This document shows, one piece after another, positions 50,801 to 55,640 of a DNA stretch of 64,000 nucleotides; the stretch's first letter is position 1, and each line of letters opens with the position of its first letter. The translations under genes were made by a program, and so were the position numbers. Source of the DNA: Nectonema munidae (lineage: Eukaryota > Nematomorpha > Nectonematoida > Nectonematidae); contig JAUIRK010001051.1 in the NCBI GenBank assembly GCA_030549495.1, positions 1,364,001 through 1,428,000 of the forward strand, read 5' to 3'. The notes under the pieces were generated by a model. That model searched no databases, was not told the DNA's origin, and saw nothing but the letters and a program-made list of their open reading frames with translations.

Positions 50801-52441
50801 GTTGGAAACAGGATTAATTGTTTCATTATACGCTTAAATATGATAAGGAACATCTAAACTTTTCTTATAATTGCATAATTGTTATTTTTACTAGGCCATA
50901 ATTTTTTGAGTGTGTTTTATTCAAAAATATAGCGCATTGATAGGATAAATATGATTCTTCTACCAATATATAGATAAAAGATATTTTGGATTCGTTTTGT
51001 GCATTTGAAAATTTCAAAGTGCATTGTATATAAAAAATGTTAAAAACAGAAAGTAGCCATGGAGATATTAATACTTTAAAAAATAGGCCTTTTTTGGTCA
51101 TACTTCATATAATCTATAGATAGCAAAATATTATCGCGAGCACGCAATTGGAGAAATATTTTAATGTTATGGGATCCAGTTAAATCAAGCCAAATTTGTT
51201 TGCTTCCATCGACTTTCACAAAGAAAATCTGTTAAAAGATTTTTTAAATTTTATATATAAAAATGACTAAATAAAAATAGTTCAAAACATAAAGTTTCAA
51301 TTAACAAAATAGGAATAACGGTAAAAAATAAAATAACCTAAAAACGGATCATAAACAAAACAGATCAACAAGCATGTATCATGAATAAAAATTTAGTCGA
51401 GACATTTTAAATTTAAATAGTAATGTAATGAGTTAGGAAAGTGGCAGCGAAGATGCCATTAGAAGTTTTCTCTTGGAGTGGGCATATGAAGGCCCTATTT
51501 ATACAATATTTAAGAAGCCCCGAAAAAATTAAAGTATAAGGGTGTTGATAAAAGCATTATTTAAACGTAGCCTTAAAGAGTGGCATTACATAAATAGATA
51601 AAATCTACATATATCTATAAGGAGCTTTCAAAAAAGTAAAAATAGGGACAATAAAAATAGGAAAAATTTAGGGGGTTAAACTTTTAAGAATTTTTAAGGT
51701 TAATCATTGGATTTCTTTTTTAAAGAAACTATATATTTAAAGCAGGTTTTTATATTGGTGCCATTCTCTATGTAAAATCAATCATACACGTTTAAATTAA
51801 AGGAATAAATTTTTTACTTTTTTATATTATAATAGTGATTAGCAATAAATCATCTCCATAAATACCTATCCTAAATACTAGCAATATGCAAACAAGATAC
51901 AACACTGTGAATTCACAATTTAAATCTAGTAAATACAAAAACATTTAAATATATATGAAAAAATACAACCTACAGGGTGCAAAGTAAGGGAGTATAGGGG
52001 AATTCTTCCCCCTATCCCCCATGACAGATCTATAGAACATATGGTATCTATCTCAAAATGTAAGTAGTGTAGTAACATGTAGCTTTAGATATGCATACAA
52101 GCACGTGACTTTTATTTGAGGTTTTGATATTTTTTGTAAAGGTAAACCTCATGCGACGTTCCCTATAACGTTTGTTTTTCTATGTGAGGGGTGACTCCAC
52201 ACAGCAGAGGACCCCCCCCCTTAGTGAAAATTTTCAACTTCGCACCCTGAACCTACTGCCAAAACCTAAAATTTAAAACAAAAATATAATAAAAATAAAT
52301 TTTAATTTTACCGGAGGAGTTTAAAGTCTTTGTAAAATCTTTAGATTGGGAAAATAAATTACAAGAATTAGAGGATGCAGTCTGTTTGTTTTGACATTTT
52401 GGATTAATTTGATCCGATTTATAACTCTCAGAGTTCTCCAT
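12506..52441 (-). CDS. mask: mask / ANKHD1 orthologue: ankyrin-repeat and KH-domain protein (whole gene, 29 coding exons)
   Basis: I chained 29 exons by homology and splice phase; every junction keeps frame and the total is about 7.82 kb (about 2,605 codons), close to human ANKHD1 (about 2,540 aa). Order: low-complexity N-terminus; first ankyrin block (exons 3-11, about 14 repeats, e.g. ALTYACENGHTDI, SPLTLAACGGHVEL); a variable Ser/Asn-rich linker (exons 11-16); second ankyrin block (exons 17-23, about ten repeats); a Lys-rich coiled coil (exon 24); one KH domain with the GRGG loop (VARVIGRGGQNINAIRD, exon 28); and a long Ser/Thr-rich tail that keeps the conserved PIGTERAAQ motif. The family is a large cytoplasmic scaffold, known in fly as a Yorkie/Hippo cofactor and RTK/JAK-STAT modulator; KH binds RNA. 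Introns range from 49 nt to 5.6 kb and carry most transposons of this window. Exon 1 and parts of exon boundaries 12, 26 and 27 are the least certain. Confidence 0.93.
14857..15003 (-). CDS. mask: mask exon 28: KH domain
   Basis: VKKVVVPSPIVARVIGRGGQ, then NINAIRDMSSAHIEIDKQKE: a KH fold with the invariant GxGG loop that contacts single-stranded RNA. Most of this exon lacks an ATG-started frame. The last codon Arg is split at the intron. Confidence 0.93.
15677..16005 (+). repeat. Three degenerate tandem units in a mask intron
   Basis: Units of roughly 105-130 bp share CCCTCATAGAG, TATATAAAAGATGTTA, GAAAAATGG.TTGCATTC and CATT.TGGTAAGTTT blocks, starting about 15677, 15781 and 15911. Diverged to perhaps 70% identity. 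No coding sense was seen. Confidence 0.55.
16398..16545 (+). pseudogene. piggyBac transposase fragment
   Basis: RNDFILIARFLRFDNPLARD followed by TEMNKIASIR matches the N-terminal region of piggyBac transposases (RxRFxxIxRxLRFDDxxTR...DKLAPIR). Only about 45 residues remain, inside mask intron 27. Confidence 0.6.
16630..16940. repeat. CA-rich low-complexity tract
   Basis: Imperfect ACAC/ATACAC runs over about 300 bp. Simple-sequence expansion; reading frames across it are not genes. Confidence 0.7.
17000..18590. other. Rest of mask intron 27, nothing recognised
   Basis: AT-rich intronic sequence without a repeat, RNA gene or coding frame I can support. Confidence 0.4.
18800..19050 (-). CDS. 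mask: mask exon 27
   Basis: FSKSKRSSALSSESQTSQAN to NDKSCK, Ser-rich. The donor AAAAG|GTTCATC joins in frame to the KH exon (Arg-Val-Lys-Lys). An alternative acceptor would start it at 19069. Confidence 0.72.
19108..19367 (-). CDS. mask: mask exon 26
   Basis: INPDSKEDISLGDKSGDASN to NLKEHKK, including EEGDQPWQHTKKSNK, reminiscent of EEGWKEVVRRSKK ahead of the KH domain in human. The donor is weak: GTGGTG at 19107 gives a 57-nt intron; a later in-frame donor pair (19104 or 19102) would give other small introns. Confidence 0.65.
19844..19972 (+). mobile_element. TTAA MITE copy M5 (subfamily 2, decayed right end)
   Basis: Starts TTAACCGGTTATCGACC. The core ACAAATCTTCTGCTTT, then ATACTAGATACCGTCTGATT, is nearly the same as in copy M4 at 24321. 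The right TTAA is lost (TCGATAACGGGAAAC). Confidence 0.65.
20310..20389 (-). CDS. mask: mask exon 25 (80 nt)
   Basis: NHDEKRCSEDTSKNVLPIVC, between a TTATTTAG acceptor and a canonical GTAAGTA donor. Placed by splice signals and phase (CAA AG + T...; ...CAA G). Confidence 0.7.
20560..21720 (-). pseudogene. piggyBac transposase wreck
   Basis: The minus strand near 21480-21340 reads ENYIAIDEQHVKFKGRSPIQ, VYGPSKPGRYGMKVYHV, the first catalytic-Asp region of piggyBac transposases (IDEQ...PSKPxRxGxK). Further down, DYTDSGRFRPVYVMSS and a GVDIFNKLAR-like piece (third Asp region) follow in other frames with many stops. It lies in mask intron 24 and is much older than the element at 29597. Confidence 0.75.
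22295..22388. mobile_element. Nested hAT-type ends (fragments)
   Basis: Two right-end motifs in a row, GGATCCGCTACTG and AGATCCGCCCTTG, next to C/G runs, look like ends of hAT-type MITEs (CAGtaGCGGATCc in reverse). Left partners are not found. Confidence 0.35.
22567..22805 (-). CDS. mask: mask exon 24: Lys-rich coiled coil
   Basis: DLLRRCQLCAEYIICAKRRQ, EANKNAIILLEELDKEK, then a basic run (KREKVRKKKKQKKEED) that could act as a nuclear localisation signal. It matches the conserved stretch after ankyrin block 2 in ANKHD1. The 54-nt intron before it (22806-22859) has no stop in frame. Confidence 0.94.
22860..23056 (-). CDS. mask: mask exon 23: last repeats of ankyrin block 2
   Basis: GHFESVQFLIQCGADVDSVD to ECRKYIASLTNK, matching VNQFPSDIECMRYIATITDK of human at the end. 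Confidence 0.94.
23444..23505 (-). CDS. mask: mask exon 22 (62-nt ankyrin exon)
   Basis: GANVNVKNKKGNSPLWLASN, colinear with IDVRNKKGNTPLWLASNGGH. Found only by homology; its acceptor is TTGTTTAAAG and its donor is GTTTGT. Confidence 0.88.
23562..23737 (-). CDS. mask: mask exon 21 (ankyrin)
   Basis: TGLTPLMEAASGGFVAVGKI to FVELLVK, colinear with ANKHD1 (ADVNAPPVPSSRDTALTIAA). Confidence 0.95.
24156..24284. mobile_element. hAT-type MITE, 129 bp
   Basis: CAGGGGCGGATC at the left and TCTGCCCCTG at the right, with a run of C near the right end. Clear inverted ends, but no obvious 8-bp flanking repeat. In mask intron 20. Confidence 0.55.
24321..24435 (+). mobile_element. TTAA MITE copy M4 (subfamily 2)
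   Basis: TTAA at 24321-24324 and 24432-24435; starts CCGATTAACGACGAG and ends GTCGCTGAGGGA. Core ACAAATCGTCTGCTTT, AACTAGATATCGTCTGATTA is shared with M5, and TCGTCTGATT with M1. No subterminal palindrome. Confidence 0.7.
25266..25479 (-). CDS. mask: mask exon 20 (ankyrin)
   Basis: TGSKLGISPLMLAAMNGHLS to KANVEHRAK, over 80% like human by eye. 52-nt intron separates it from exon 19. Confidence 0.96.
25532..25674 (-). CDS. mask: mask exon 19 (ankyrin)
   Basis: CVEVLLLYGANIEHRNVSDY, then TPLSLAASGGH...AEINSR, almost the vertebrate sequence. It has no ATG start and was recovered by homology. Confidence 0.94.
26653..26798 (-). CDS. mask: mask exon 18 (ankyrin)
   Basis: FTPLMISATSGQAIICRILL to TSSGKYE with canonical GTAAGT donor; 52-nt intron ahead. 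Colinear with ANKHD1 (DIEAQSERTKDTPLSLACSG). Confidence 0.94.
26851..27033 (-). CDS. mask: mask exon 17: start of second ankyrin block
   Basis: AIEIDSQTESNHDTALTMAC to CIEHRDKK, matching VDIDAHTESNHDTALTLACA of ANKHD1. Confidence 0.93.
27076..27213 (-). mobile_element. TTAA MITE copy M2 (subfamily 1, with palindrome)
   Basis: TTAA at 27076-27079 and 27210-27213 enclose exactly 130 bp, the same length as M1. Ends CCCTTACATTACC / GTCACGAAAGGG. A perfect 16-bp palindrome GTATCATATATGATAC lies at 27178-27193, 16 nt inside the right TTAA. Confidence 0.8.
28089..28370 (-). CDS. mask: mask exon 16 (linker)
   Basis: NKVNKNCKEVNSECKDSVFK to KTVAEGSKKA, Ser/Thr-rich. Acceptor TTTTTTTTAATAG, donor GTACAA; phase fits both sides. 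Confidence 0.75.
29334..29562. mobile_element. MITE-like element with about 43-bp inverted ends
   Basis: The left arm (29334-29376) and right arm (29521-29562) share ATGACAAT.ATTTTT.ATT and AAAAATATGATATTTCG in inverted orientation. The middle (about 145 bp) is non-coding. No clear target duplication. Only about 35 bp from the left TTAA of the piggyBac element. Confidence 0.6.
29617..29632. repeat. Subterminal palindrome of the piggyBac left end
   Basis: GACTCCTTAAGGAGTC, a perfect 16-bp dyad placed exactly 16 nt inside TTAA. The same spacing holds a different palindrome in MITEs M1, M2 and M3. Confidence 0.85.
29947..29974. repeat. Internal inverted repeat, left copy
   Basis: GACTCCCTAAGGAGTC followed by ATTGGGATAATA. 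It is the inverted counterpart of 31895-31922; the two bracket the transposase gene. Confidence 0.75.
30160..31855 (+). pseudogene. piggyBac transposase with one stop and one frameshift
   Basis: From ATG 30160 (MDDQLHFTYLENALDYIS), an acidic N-terminus, then an in-frame TAA at 30370. The same frame reopens (LKWSGQPIHTKEKR...) to about 31070, where a single-base slip in an eight-A run moves the frame; the rest runs to 31855. All three catalytic aspartates are visible: SIDESM, YFDNFFTS and GMGGVDLCDQ. The C-terminus keeps the Cys/His RING-like domain (CYICKKNTKIKCKKC...HLKNC) that binds the ends. The family excises and inserts at TTAA without leaving a scar. With only two lesions it is young, but this copy is probably not active. 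Confidence 0.9.
31895..31922. repeat. Internal inverted repeat, right copy
   Basis: TATTATCCCAAT followed by GACTCCTTTAGGAGTC, 40 bp past the transposase stop. As a transcribed hairpin it could also serve the 3' end of the transposase mRNA (inference). Confidence 0.75.
32317..32382 (-). ncRNA. Hammerhead self-cleaving ribozyme (type I, minimal stem III)
   Basis: On the minus strand: outer stem I CACTAA (32382-32377), inner stem I TGGAA (32374-32370), core CTGATGA (32369-32363), stem II GGC-TTCAATA-GCC (32362-32350), core GAAA (32349-32346), two-base-pair stem III with loop (CCCG...), cleavage triplet GTC ending at 32340, then inner stem I partner TTTCA (32339-32335) and outer partner TTAGTG (32322-32317). 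Every invariant core base is present and both parts of stem I pair. Type I hammerheads with such a tiny stem III are known in Penelope-like elements, retrozymes and other animal repeats, where two copies may be needed for fast cleavage. Confidence 0.88.
32383..32450 (-). mobile_element. Possible tRNA-like pol III head of a ribozyme-bearing SINE
   Basis: On the minus strand, GTTCAAATC (32403-32395) fits the B box (GWTCRANNC), and CGGCTACTTGG (32447-32437) is a fair match to an A box, 34 nt apart, both just upstream of the hammerhead. This is the layout of schistosome SMalpha-type SINEs. Element ends are not identified. Confidence 0.4.
32626..32815. mobile_element. Decayed hAT-like MITE
   Basis: CAGTGGTTTTCAAAA at the left and ATTTTGAAAACTAATAGTGG at the right are imperfect inverted ends. 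No clean flanking duplication. Confidence 0.35.
32915..33096 (-). CDS. mask: mask exon 15 (linker)
   Basis: LKSICNHSIHSTKVFNESSD to EIGKFLK; 57-nt intron ahead, GTAAAA donor. In phase across the 4.5-kb intron that carries the piggyBac element and the hammerhead ribozyme. Confidence 0.65.
33154..33391 (-). CDS. mask: mask exon 14 (linker)
   Basis: MYKNEVSLKKSIEKEMTCNH to PLDRSNNH; 53-nt intron ahead, GTAATG donor. Low-complexity Asn/Ser-rich sequence placed by phase and openness. Confidence 0.65.
33445..33670 (-). CDS. mask: mask exon 13 (linker)
   Basis: SFLEFTINNDNLLAACVDDK to VFGQTIN, open between a TTTTTTAG acceptor and a GTATTG donor, in phase with both neighbours. No family homology seen in this region. 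Confidence 0.65.
33737..33876 (-). CDS. mask: mask exon 12 (linker)
   Basis: MALKLNDKFLQVKEFLRNYY to LSDLEE, probably helical. Two acceptors keep frame: TTCATTTTAG (exon from 33876, intron 83 nt, preferred) and GTGTCACAG (exon from 33930, intron only 29 nt, implausibly short). The longer form would add 18 residues. Confidence 0.7.
33960..34575 (-). CDS. mask: mask exon 11: last ankyrin repeat of block 1 and linker
   Basis: DNSTAIIEAARNGQTNAVQL completes the last repeat (DGSTMLIEAAKGGHTNVV in human). The rest is a lineage-specific Ser/Asn/Cys-rich linker of about 180 residues with many Cys (CGNCFSKES, CSHCTKSSCEDVSC). The linker has no recognisable fold. Confidence 0.9.
34923..35399. mobile_element. 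hAT-type MITE, 477 bp, with long G runs
   Basis: CAGTGGCGTAGCGAG at the left, CTAGCTACGCCTTTG at the right. Flanks carry TATCAGAC / TATCAGAG, an 8-bp near match offset by two bases at the left. G and C homopolymers of 12-30 bases sit just inside both ends. In mask intron 10. Confidence 0.6.
35406..37900. other. Unassigned block, richer in GC than its surroundings, probably decayed TE
   Basis: About 2.5 kb inside mask intron 10 has a base composition more like coding DNA and several short open stretches on both strands (e.g. plus 36102-36308, minus 36444-36752), but I recognise no domain. GGATGGAAAGCTG occurs twice (37438 and 37791). I infer an old element eroded by mutation; its family is unknown. 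Confidence 0.4.
36851..36985 (+). repeat. Dispersed repeat, copy 1 (SINE-like)
   Basis: Shares TTTTCATCGAGAA, CCACTTGTGT, AACTATGAG and AGAAGC, in order and spacing, with 59706-59830; roughly 65% identity over about 100 bp. No known RNA family recognised. Confidence 0.5.
38113..38328 (-). CDS. mask: mask exon 10 (ankyrin)
   Basis: NHEAEGGRTPLMKACRGGHG to LLLESGADPTYKLK, colinear with ANKHD1. A 3.5-kb intron follows. Confidence 0.95.
38358..38700. mobile_element. hAT-like left end, partner not found
   Basis: CAGTGGTTCTCAAAGTCGCGG at 38358 is a typical hAT MITE start. No convincing right end follows in the intron, so the end coordinate is a guess. Confidence 0.3.
39047..39156 (-). CDS. mask: mask exon 9 (ankyrin)
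   Basis: ANPHAQTTVGNTALTYACEN to LIHYGANI; 56-nt intron ahead of it, donor GTATGCC. Confidence 0.94.
39213..39404 (-). CDS. mask: mask exon 8 (ankyrin)
   Basis: AKVNTQTEETQETALTLACY to NLVHYLCQN, including the family's ADLEAGCSTPLMEA variant that lacks part of one repeat. It is in a different frame from its neighbours, so splicing is required. Confidence 0.94.
39754..39887 (+). mobile_element. TTAA MITE copy M3 (subfamily 1, aged palindrome)
   Basis: TTAA 39754-39757, then CCCATTTACGACCAAT and, at the same 16-nt spacing, GTTTCTATTTTGGAAC (39774-39789), a damaged form of M1's palindrome. The body matches M1 (TAAGTAATTTCATCTTCGTC). The right end is shortened (TTAAATTAA). In mask intron 7. Confidence 0.75.
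40411..40600 (-). CDS. mask: mask exon 7 (ankyrin)
   Basis: VNMPTDSFESPLTLAACGGH to MVALLLEN, nearly identical to the vertebrate PADSFESPLTLAACGGHVEL segment. Strongest single piece of homology. Confidence 0.96.
41090..41232 (-). CDS. mask: mask exon 6 (ankyrin)
   Basis: GHIETVKYLLEVGADHKHKT to KLLLSYGAQ; 52-nt intron before it; colinear with ANKHD1 repeats. Confidence 0.95.
41285..41521 (-). CDS. mask: mask exon 5 (ankyrin)
   Basis: NTALSYACVGGHTEVVKLL through SNEFRESALTLACYK: two and a half ankyrin repeats, colinear with ANKHD1. Confidence 0.95.
42502..42649 (-). CDS. mask: mask exon 4 (ankyrin)
   Basis: Reads VLVAMKTNLEDRGIKGDTTP to YHDADVNAQSLS, one ankyrin repeat, close to the vertebrate sequence. 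Separated from exon 3 by a 62-nt intron. Confidence 0.92.
42712..42914 (-). CDS. mask: mask exon 3: start of first ankyrin block
   Basis: Acceptor TCACAG, donor GTATATGAG. The end reads EEGESLLSLACSYGYYELVQ, matching EEGESLLCLACSAGYYELAQ of ANKHD1. The preceding repeat (SLAEACSDGDVNAVRKLL in human) is shortened and diverged here (YFACLSRAALESLNQKVIE). Confidence 0.85.
43669..44182. mobile_element. MITE with 9-bp target duplication (Mutator-like)
   Basis: Inverted ends of about 21 bp built on CGGGTCAAAACGCCCGA (left, near 43674) and TCGGGCGTTTTGACTCG (right, near 44161). Flanks TTAACGAAG (43660-43668) and TTAATGAAG (44183-44191) match at 8 of 9. A 9-bp duplication suggests the Mutator superfamily; 8 bp of it would also fit hAT. 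514 bp, non-coding, in mask intron 2. Confidence 0.65.
44200..46500. other. Rest of mask intron 2
   Basis: An (AT)n run at about 44551-44568, and at 45823 a hAT-type left end (CAGCGTTTCTCAACGGGGG with C and G runs) whose partner is not evident. Otherwise nothing recognised. Confidence 0.4.
46501..46665 (-). CDS. mask: mask exon 2
   Basis: Open between a TTTTTAAG acceptor and a GTATTT donor. LSPQSKIVQLIEAAGGAQL matches the conserved PETQARLEALLEAAGIGKL helix ahead of the ankyrin repeats in ANKHD1. It has no ATG and was recognised by homology. Confidence 0.65.
47030..48480 (+). mobile_element. Decayed LINE (I-group type), plus strand
   Basis: Plus-strand frames read FPPIWKIGKLILLPKPQRDT near 47320 (RT fingers region) and SIILPVIDYDILSLGSSLER near 47755, the same post-RT connector as in the LINE piece at 3609. 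Many stops and frame changes. In mask intron 1; a hAT MITE sits in its 3' part. Confidence 0.6.
48489..48936. mobile_element. hAT MITE with perfect 8-bp target duplication
   Basis: CAGTGGTTCCCAACC at the left and GGTTGGGAACCACTG at the right are perfect 15-bp inverted ends. CTCTAATA flanks both sides exactly (48481-48488, 48937-48944). 448 bp, AT-rich, non-coding. The most intact MITE here and so probably among the youngest. Confidence 0.92.
49110..49335. mobile_element. hAT-type MITE, 226 bp
   Basis: CAGGGCCAGT...ACCGGCCCTG inverted ends; flanks TCTCTACC / TTTTTACC match at 6 of 8. GC-rich ends, no coding capacity. Confidence 0.65.
49340..51970. other. Rest of mask intron 1, nothing recognised
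   Basis: AT-rich intronic sequence with scattered short inverted motifs (e.g. ATCCGGA-type near 50310-50410). No gene, RNA or element I can support. Confidence 0.4.
51973..52249. mobile_element. MITE next to mask exon 1, 277 bp
   Basis: CAGGGTGCAAAGTAAGG at the left, CAACTTCGCACCCTG at the right; AACCTA occurs directly outside both ends. hAT-like termini, though only 6 bp of duplication are clear. Ends 62 bp from the exon 1 donor. Confidence 0.6.
52312..52441 (-). CDS. mask: mask exon 1 (candidate first coding exon)
   Basis: Opens at ATG 52441 (MENSESYKSDQ...), ends in phase 1 at a GTAAAA donor. No similarity to known N-termini is obvious, but the phase fits exon 2 (G+CA gives Ala), and N-termini in this family are variable. 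A further non-coding exon upstream cannot be excluded. Confidence 0.5.
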
Positions 52442-53103
52442 ATCGAATAAAAATGAATCTATCTATTAATTAAACAAAAAATTTAACTTAGTAATGGTTA
52501 TATTCTTAGACAGTAAATAACATTTAAAATTTCACACTAAATAAGAAAGACTAGATTACTTCTGAGGTTTCAATATCAATTTCTGGATAAGCATCACCAT
52601 TTATAACACTTTGAGTATGAACAAGATGATTAAGATGACAACAAGTACTAACTTGTGTGGACTTTTCGTTTAATTTTGATAATTTTTTGTGTTTCATTTG
52701 ATGCCGGTTATTCTAAATAGTAAAAATTTTATTCGTCTGAACAAGTAAACTCCATATTAAAGTATATAATATATAGGAACAAAAGCCTACCAAAGCAAGG
52801 TTGCAAAATGGTCGTTCGAGTATAGAAACTTAATTAAAAAAAAATTTTGATAATTTTATAAACATATTCACCAAATTAATTGAATATTGTTTTATTCAGA
52901 AATATAAAAATTATTTGTTTGAAAATGCTATAATAATTTTGTATATCTTTCATGTAATGAGAATCACTTAATATTTTAATTGATAATTCATTAAAATTTA
53001 AGTCTACAATTTTTTGTAACCTACGTGTTCATTATATTTATGAGTATATTATACATATATAATTTACCTATTTTACAGGTCTAACAATTATTTGCGTCAG
53101 GAG

Positions 53104-53577
53104 TAGGGTTGTCAGATTACAAGATTAGAAATCCAGGTCACTCTTGTAATTTCTCAGCATATATATATAAATTTATAACTACATACACAGCGAGGCCAAT
53201 ATATTATAAAACGTAAAGATAATTATCATAAACATAAAGAAAGAATTTAAAAGGGGTATAAAGAAAACAAAAGGAAAATAATTATATACACACACACTTA
53301 TACAAACATACTCAACATACAGAGAAAAACAAGCAACTAAGGGTAAAAAATCAGGATTAAGATATAGTGGATTGTCCGTCAAGAAAAAGATGCACCTATG
53401 AATTATAATCACATACAAAGTTTCAACGTATAACCTTTTTGCGGTGTTAAATATAATATTATTATGGTGAACTAAAATCGGGATAATAAGGTTGCCCAGA
53501 AGTGTCAATGCGGGACAGGTGACAAAATGATCAAATTCGGGACATATCCAGGGAAAACTGGACGTCTGGCAATCCTA
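53104..53577. mobile_element. hAT MITE with perfect 8-bp target duplication (TAGGG-type ends)
   Basis: TAGGGTTGTCAGA at the left, GTCTGGCAATCCTA at the right. GTCAGGAG flanks both ends exactly (53096-53103, 53578-53585). TAGGGTTGcCAG ends belong to a hAT branch different from the CAG-ended MITEs of this window. It has AT and CA microsatellite-like runs inside. Lies about 650 bp upstream of the mask start. Confidence 0.9.
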
Positions 53578-54329
53578 GTCAGGAGTTATTATACAGTTAG
53601 GATATAGAAATTTTTTAATTTAATTTTGAAAGTTTGTTCATTAGAAATTGTACAAAATTCATCAGAGATTTTTCAAATTTATGGATTCCAAATATATTGA
53701 TCTTAATGTTTTCCCGGTTAATAGTTTTCTTTGCTATCATTTTTTCTACAACTTTTTTTAAATTGTCTTTAAATTTTTTTTTATTATAAATGATGTACTA
53801 TTTTATATCTACTATAACAAAATAATTAAAAATTACTATTTTGGATTTTTTCCGCGTAAAAACATGTTGTATGATAATATTTTTTCTTCAATTAAATTCA
53901 CTAAACTTGAAAAAAACTTAATTTTTCCAGTTTGTCTTTTGATTATATTTACATACGATCCAGAACATACATTTAAAACAATAATGGCCAGTTGTGTAGA
54001 CAATATCTTTAATTCAAATACGACACAAATTACTATTACATACGAAGTATCTACTTGTTACAATATAAGCTATATTTTCAAGTTTGATTGAATAATAATT
54101 ATGTTATATTATTGGGTAATCTATGCGCACTCATTCTCCGAACTATGCCTCATTCATAGTTCGAATTCGAACAATTTTTCCAAAAAGGCCTTTCATATCG
54201 AATTTATATTTGAATCTGGATTAAAAACAGAAAATATTAAAATCATACTAGAAAGCAGTACATATGAAATCATATAAGGCTTATCTATATTAGTCGTAGT
54301 GATTACTATATTATTTAAACCTATTATAG

Positions 54330-55640
54330 ACCTATAAGCCTCAAACCAATTGTCTGTAAGGTTTTTGAGTCGTTTATAGCTGAGAATATTGCGAGCCACA
54401 TAGAAAGTCTTTAGTAATTTGAATCAGCATGGATTTATGAATGGTAAATCTACTATGACGAACCTATTAGAGTTTCAAAACGATTTGTTTTTTCTACTTG
54501 AGACCATTGATGTGATTTAGCTTGATTTTCACAAAGCTTTTGTCTCCATTCCACAAAAATATTTGATTGATAAGCTAAAATCATTTGGCATAAAAGGAAA
54601 CCTACTCTCATTATTAGCCGATTTCTTTAAAGATAAAAAACAAATTATTGTTGTAAATGGGAGTTATTCTCAAGAAAACCCAATTAAAAGTGGTGTGCCG
54701 CAAGGATCTGTTCTGGGTCCCTTGCTATTTAATATTTTAATGAATGACCTCTTGAACATTGTTAGCTCCAAACTAAAAGTCTTTACCGATGATATTAAAA
54801 TTTACAACGTCTCTAATTCTGCTGGTAAAGCTAGCTTGCAGAGTGAATTAATGAGCATCTTTCATTGGTGTAATAGATGGGAAATGAAACTGAATCTAGA
54901 CAAGTGTACCCACCTACAAATTGGATTATAAAATGATAAATCATTCTTCATTGGACGACATAAAATGAAAAATTGGACACAGAAAAATCTTGGTGTAATT
55001 GTCAACACTAATCTTGATTCTAGAGAAAATATCTCATTGAGGGTCTCATAGGCTTTCCAAGTTTTTCATAAAGTGCACAAATGCTTCTCTTTGTTTGATG
55101 CAAACACAGCTCTACTTTAATATAAAACACTTATTAAACCGATTTTAGAGTATAGAAACGGCATTGCTTATCCTTTTTATTCCTGTGATCCTGCAAACAT
55201 TGAAAGAGTCCAAAGAACAATCACTAAAAAGATTCTTGGAATGAAACATCTGAAATATAAGGAAAGACTAAAAAGGTTGAATTTGCCCTCGATGATGTAC
55301 AGATTCAAAAAAATGGTATGATTACTGTATTCAATATTGTAAATGGTAATTTGAGAACAATTTCACAAGTATTACCGGAATTCTCCAAAAGATTGCAAAG
55401 ATTTCACTCTTACAAGTTTAGAAAGAGTCATTGCAAAAATTCATTTTTGAAAAGATTTTTTCACAACGTATGATAAATGATTGGAATTCTTTGTCTGATT
55501 TCGTTGTTAATTCTCCGTCTTTAAATATTTTTAAAAACAGGCTCGATAATTTTTGAAAAGACAAATGTTTGATCACGCCTCTTTTTTCGCTAATAAAAGT
55601 AGGTTATGTTATGTTGGTGGTTAAGTTACAATTCGTATTA
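54330..55640 (+). mobile_element. Decayed LINE, RT and C-terminal part (CR1/Jockey-like)
   Basis: The longest open part (54563-54931) reads GNLLSLLADFFKDKKQIIVV, SGVPQGSVLGPLLFNILMND and VFTDDIKIY, the RT palm; the catalytic FADD is FTDD here. Downstream, broken frames read LIKPILEYRNGIAYPFYSCD and NIERVQRTITKKILGMKHL, the thumb/C-terminus of CR1-like LINEs. Numerous stops; dead copy. Confidence 0.8.
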
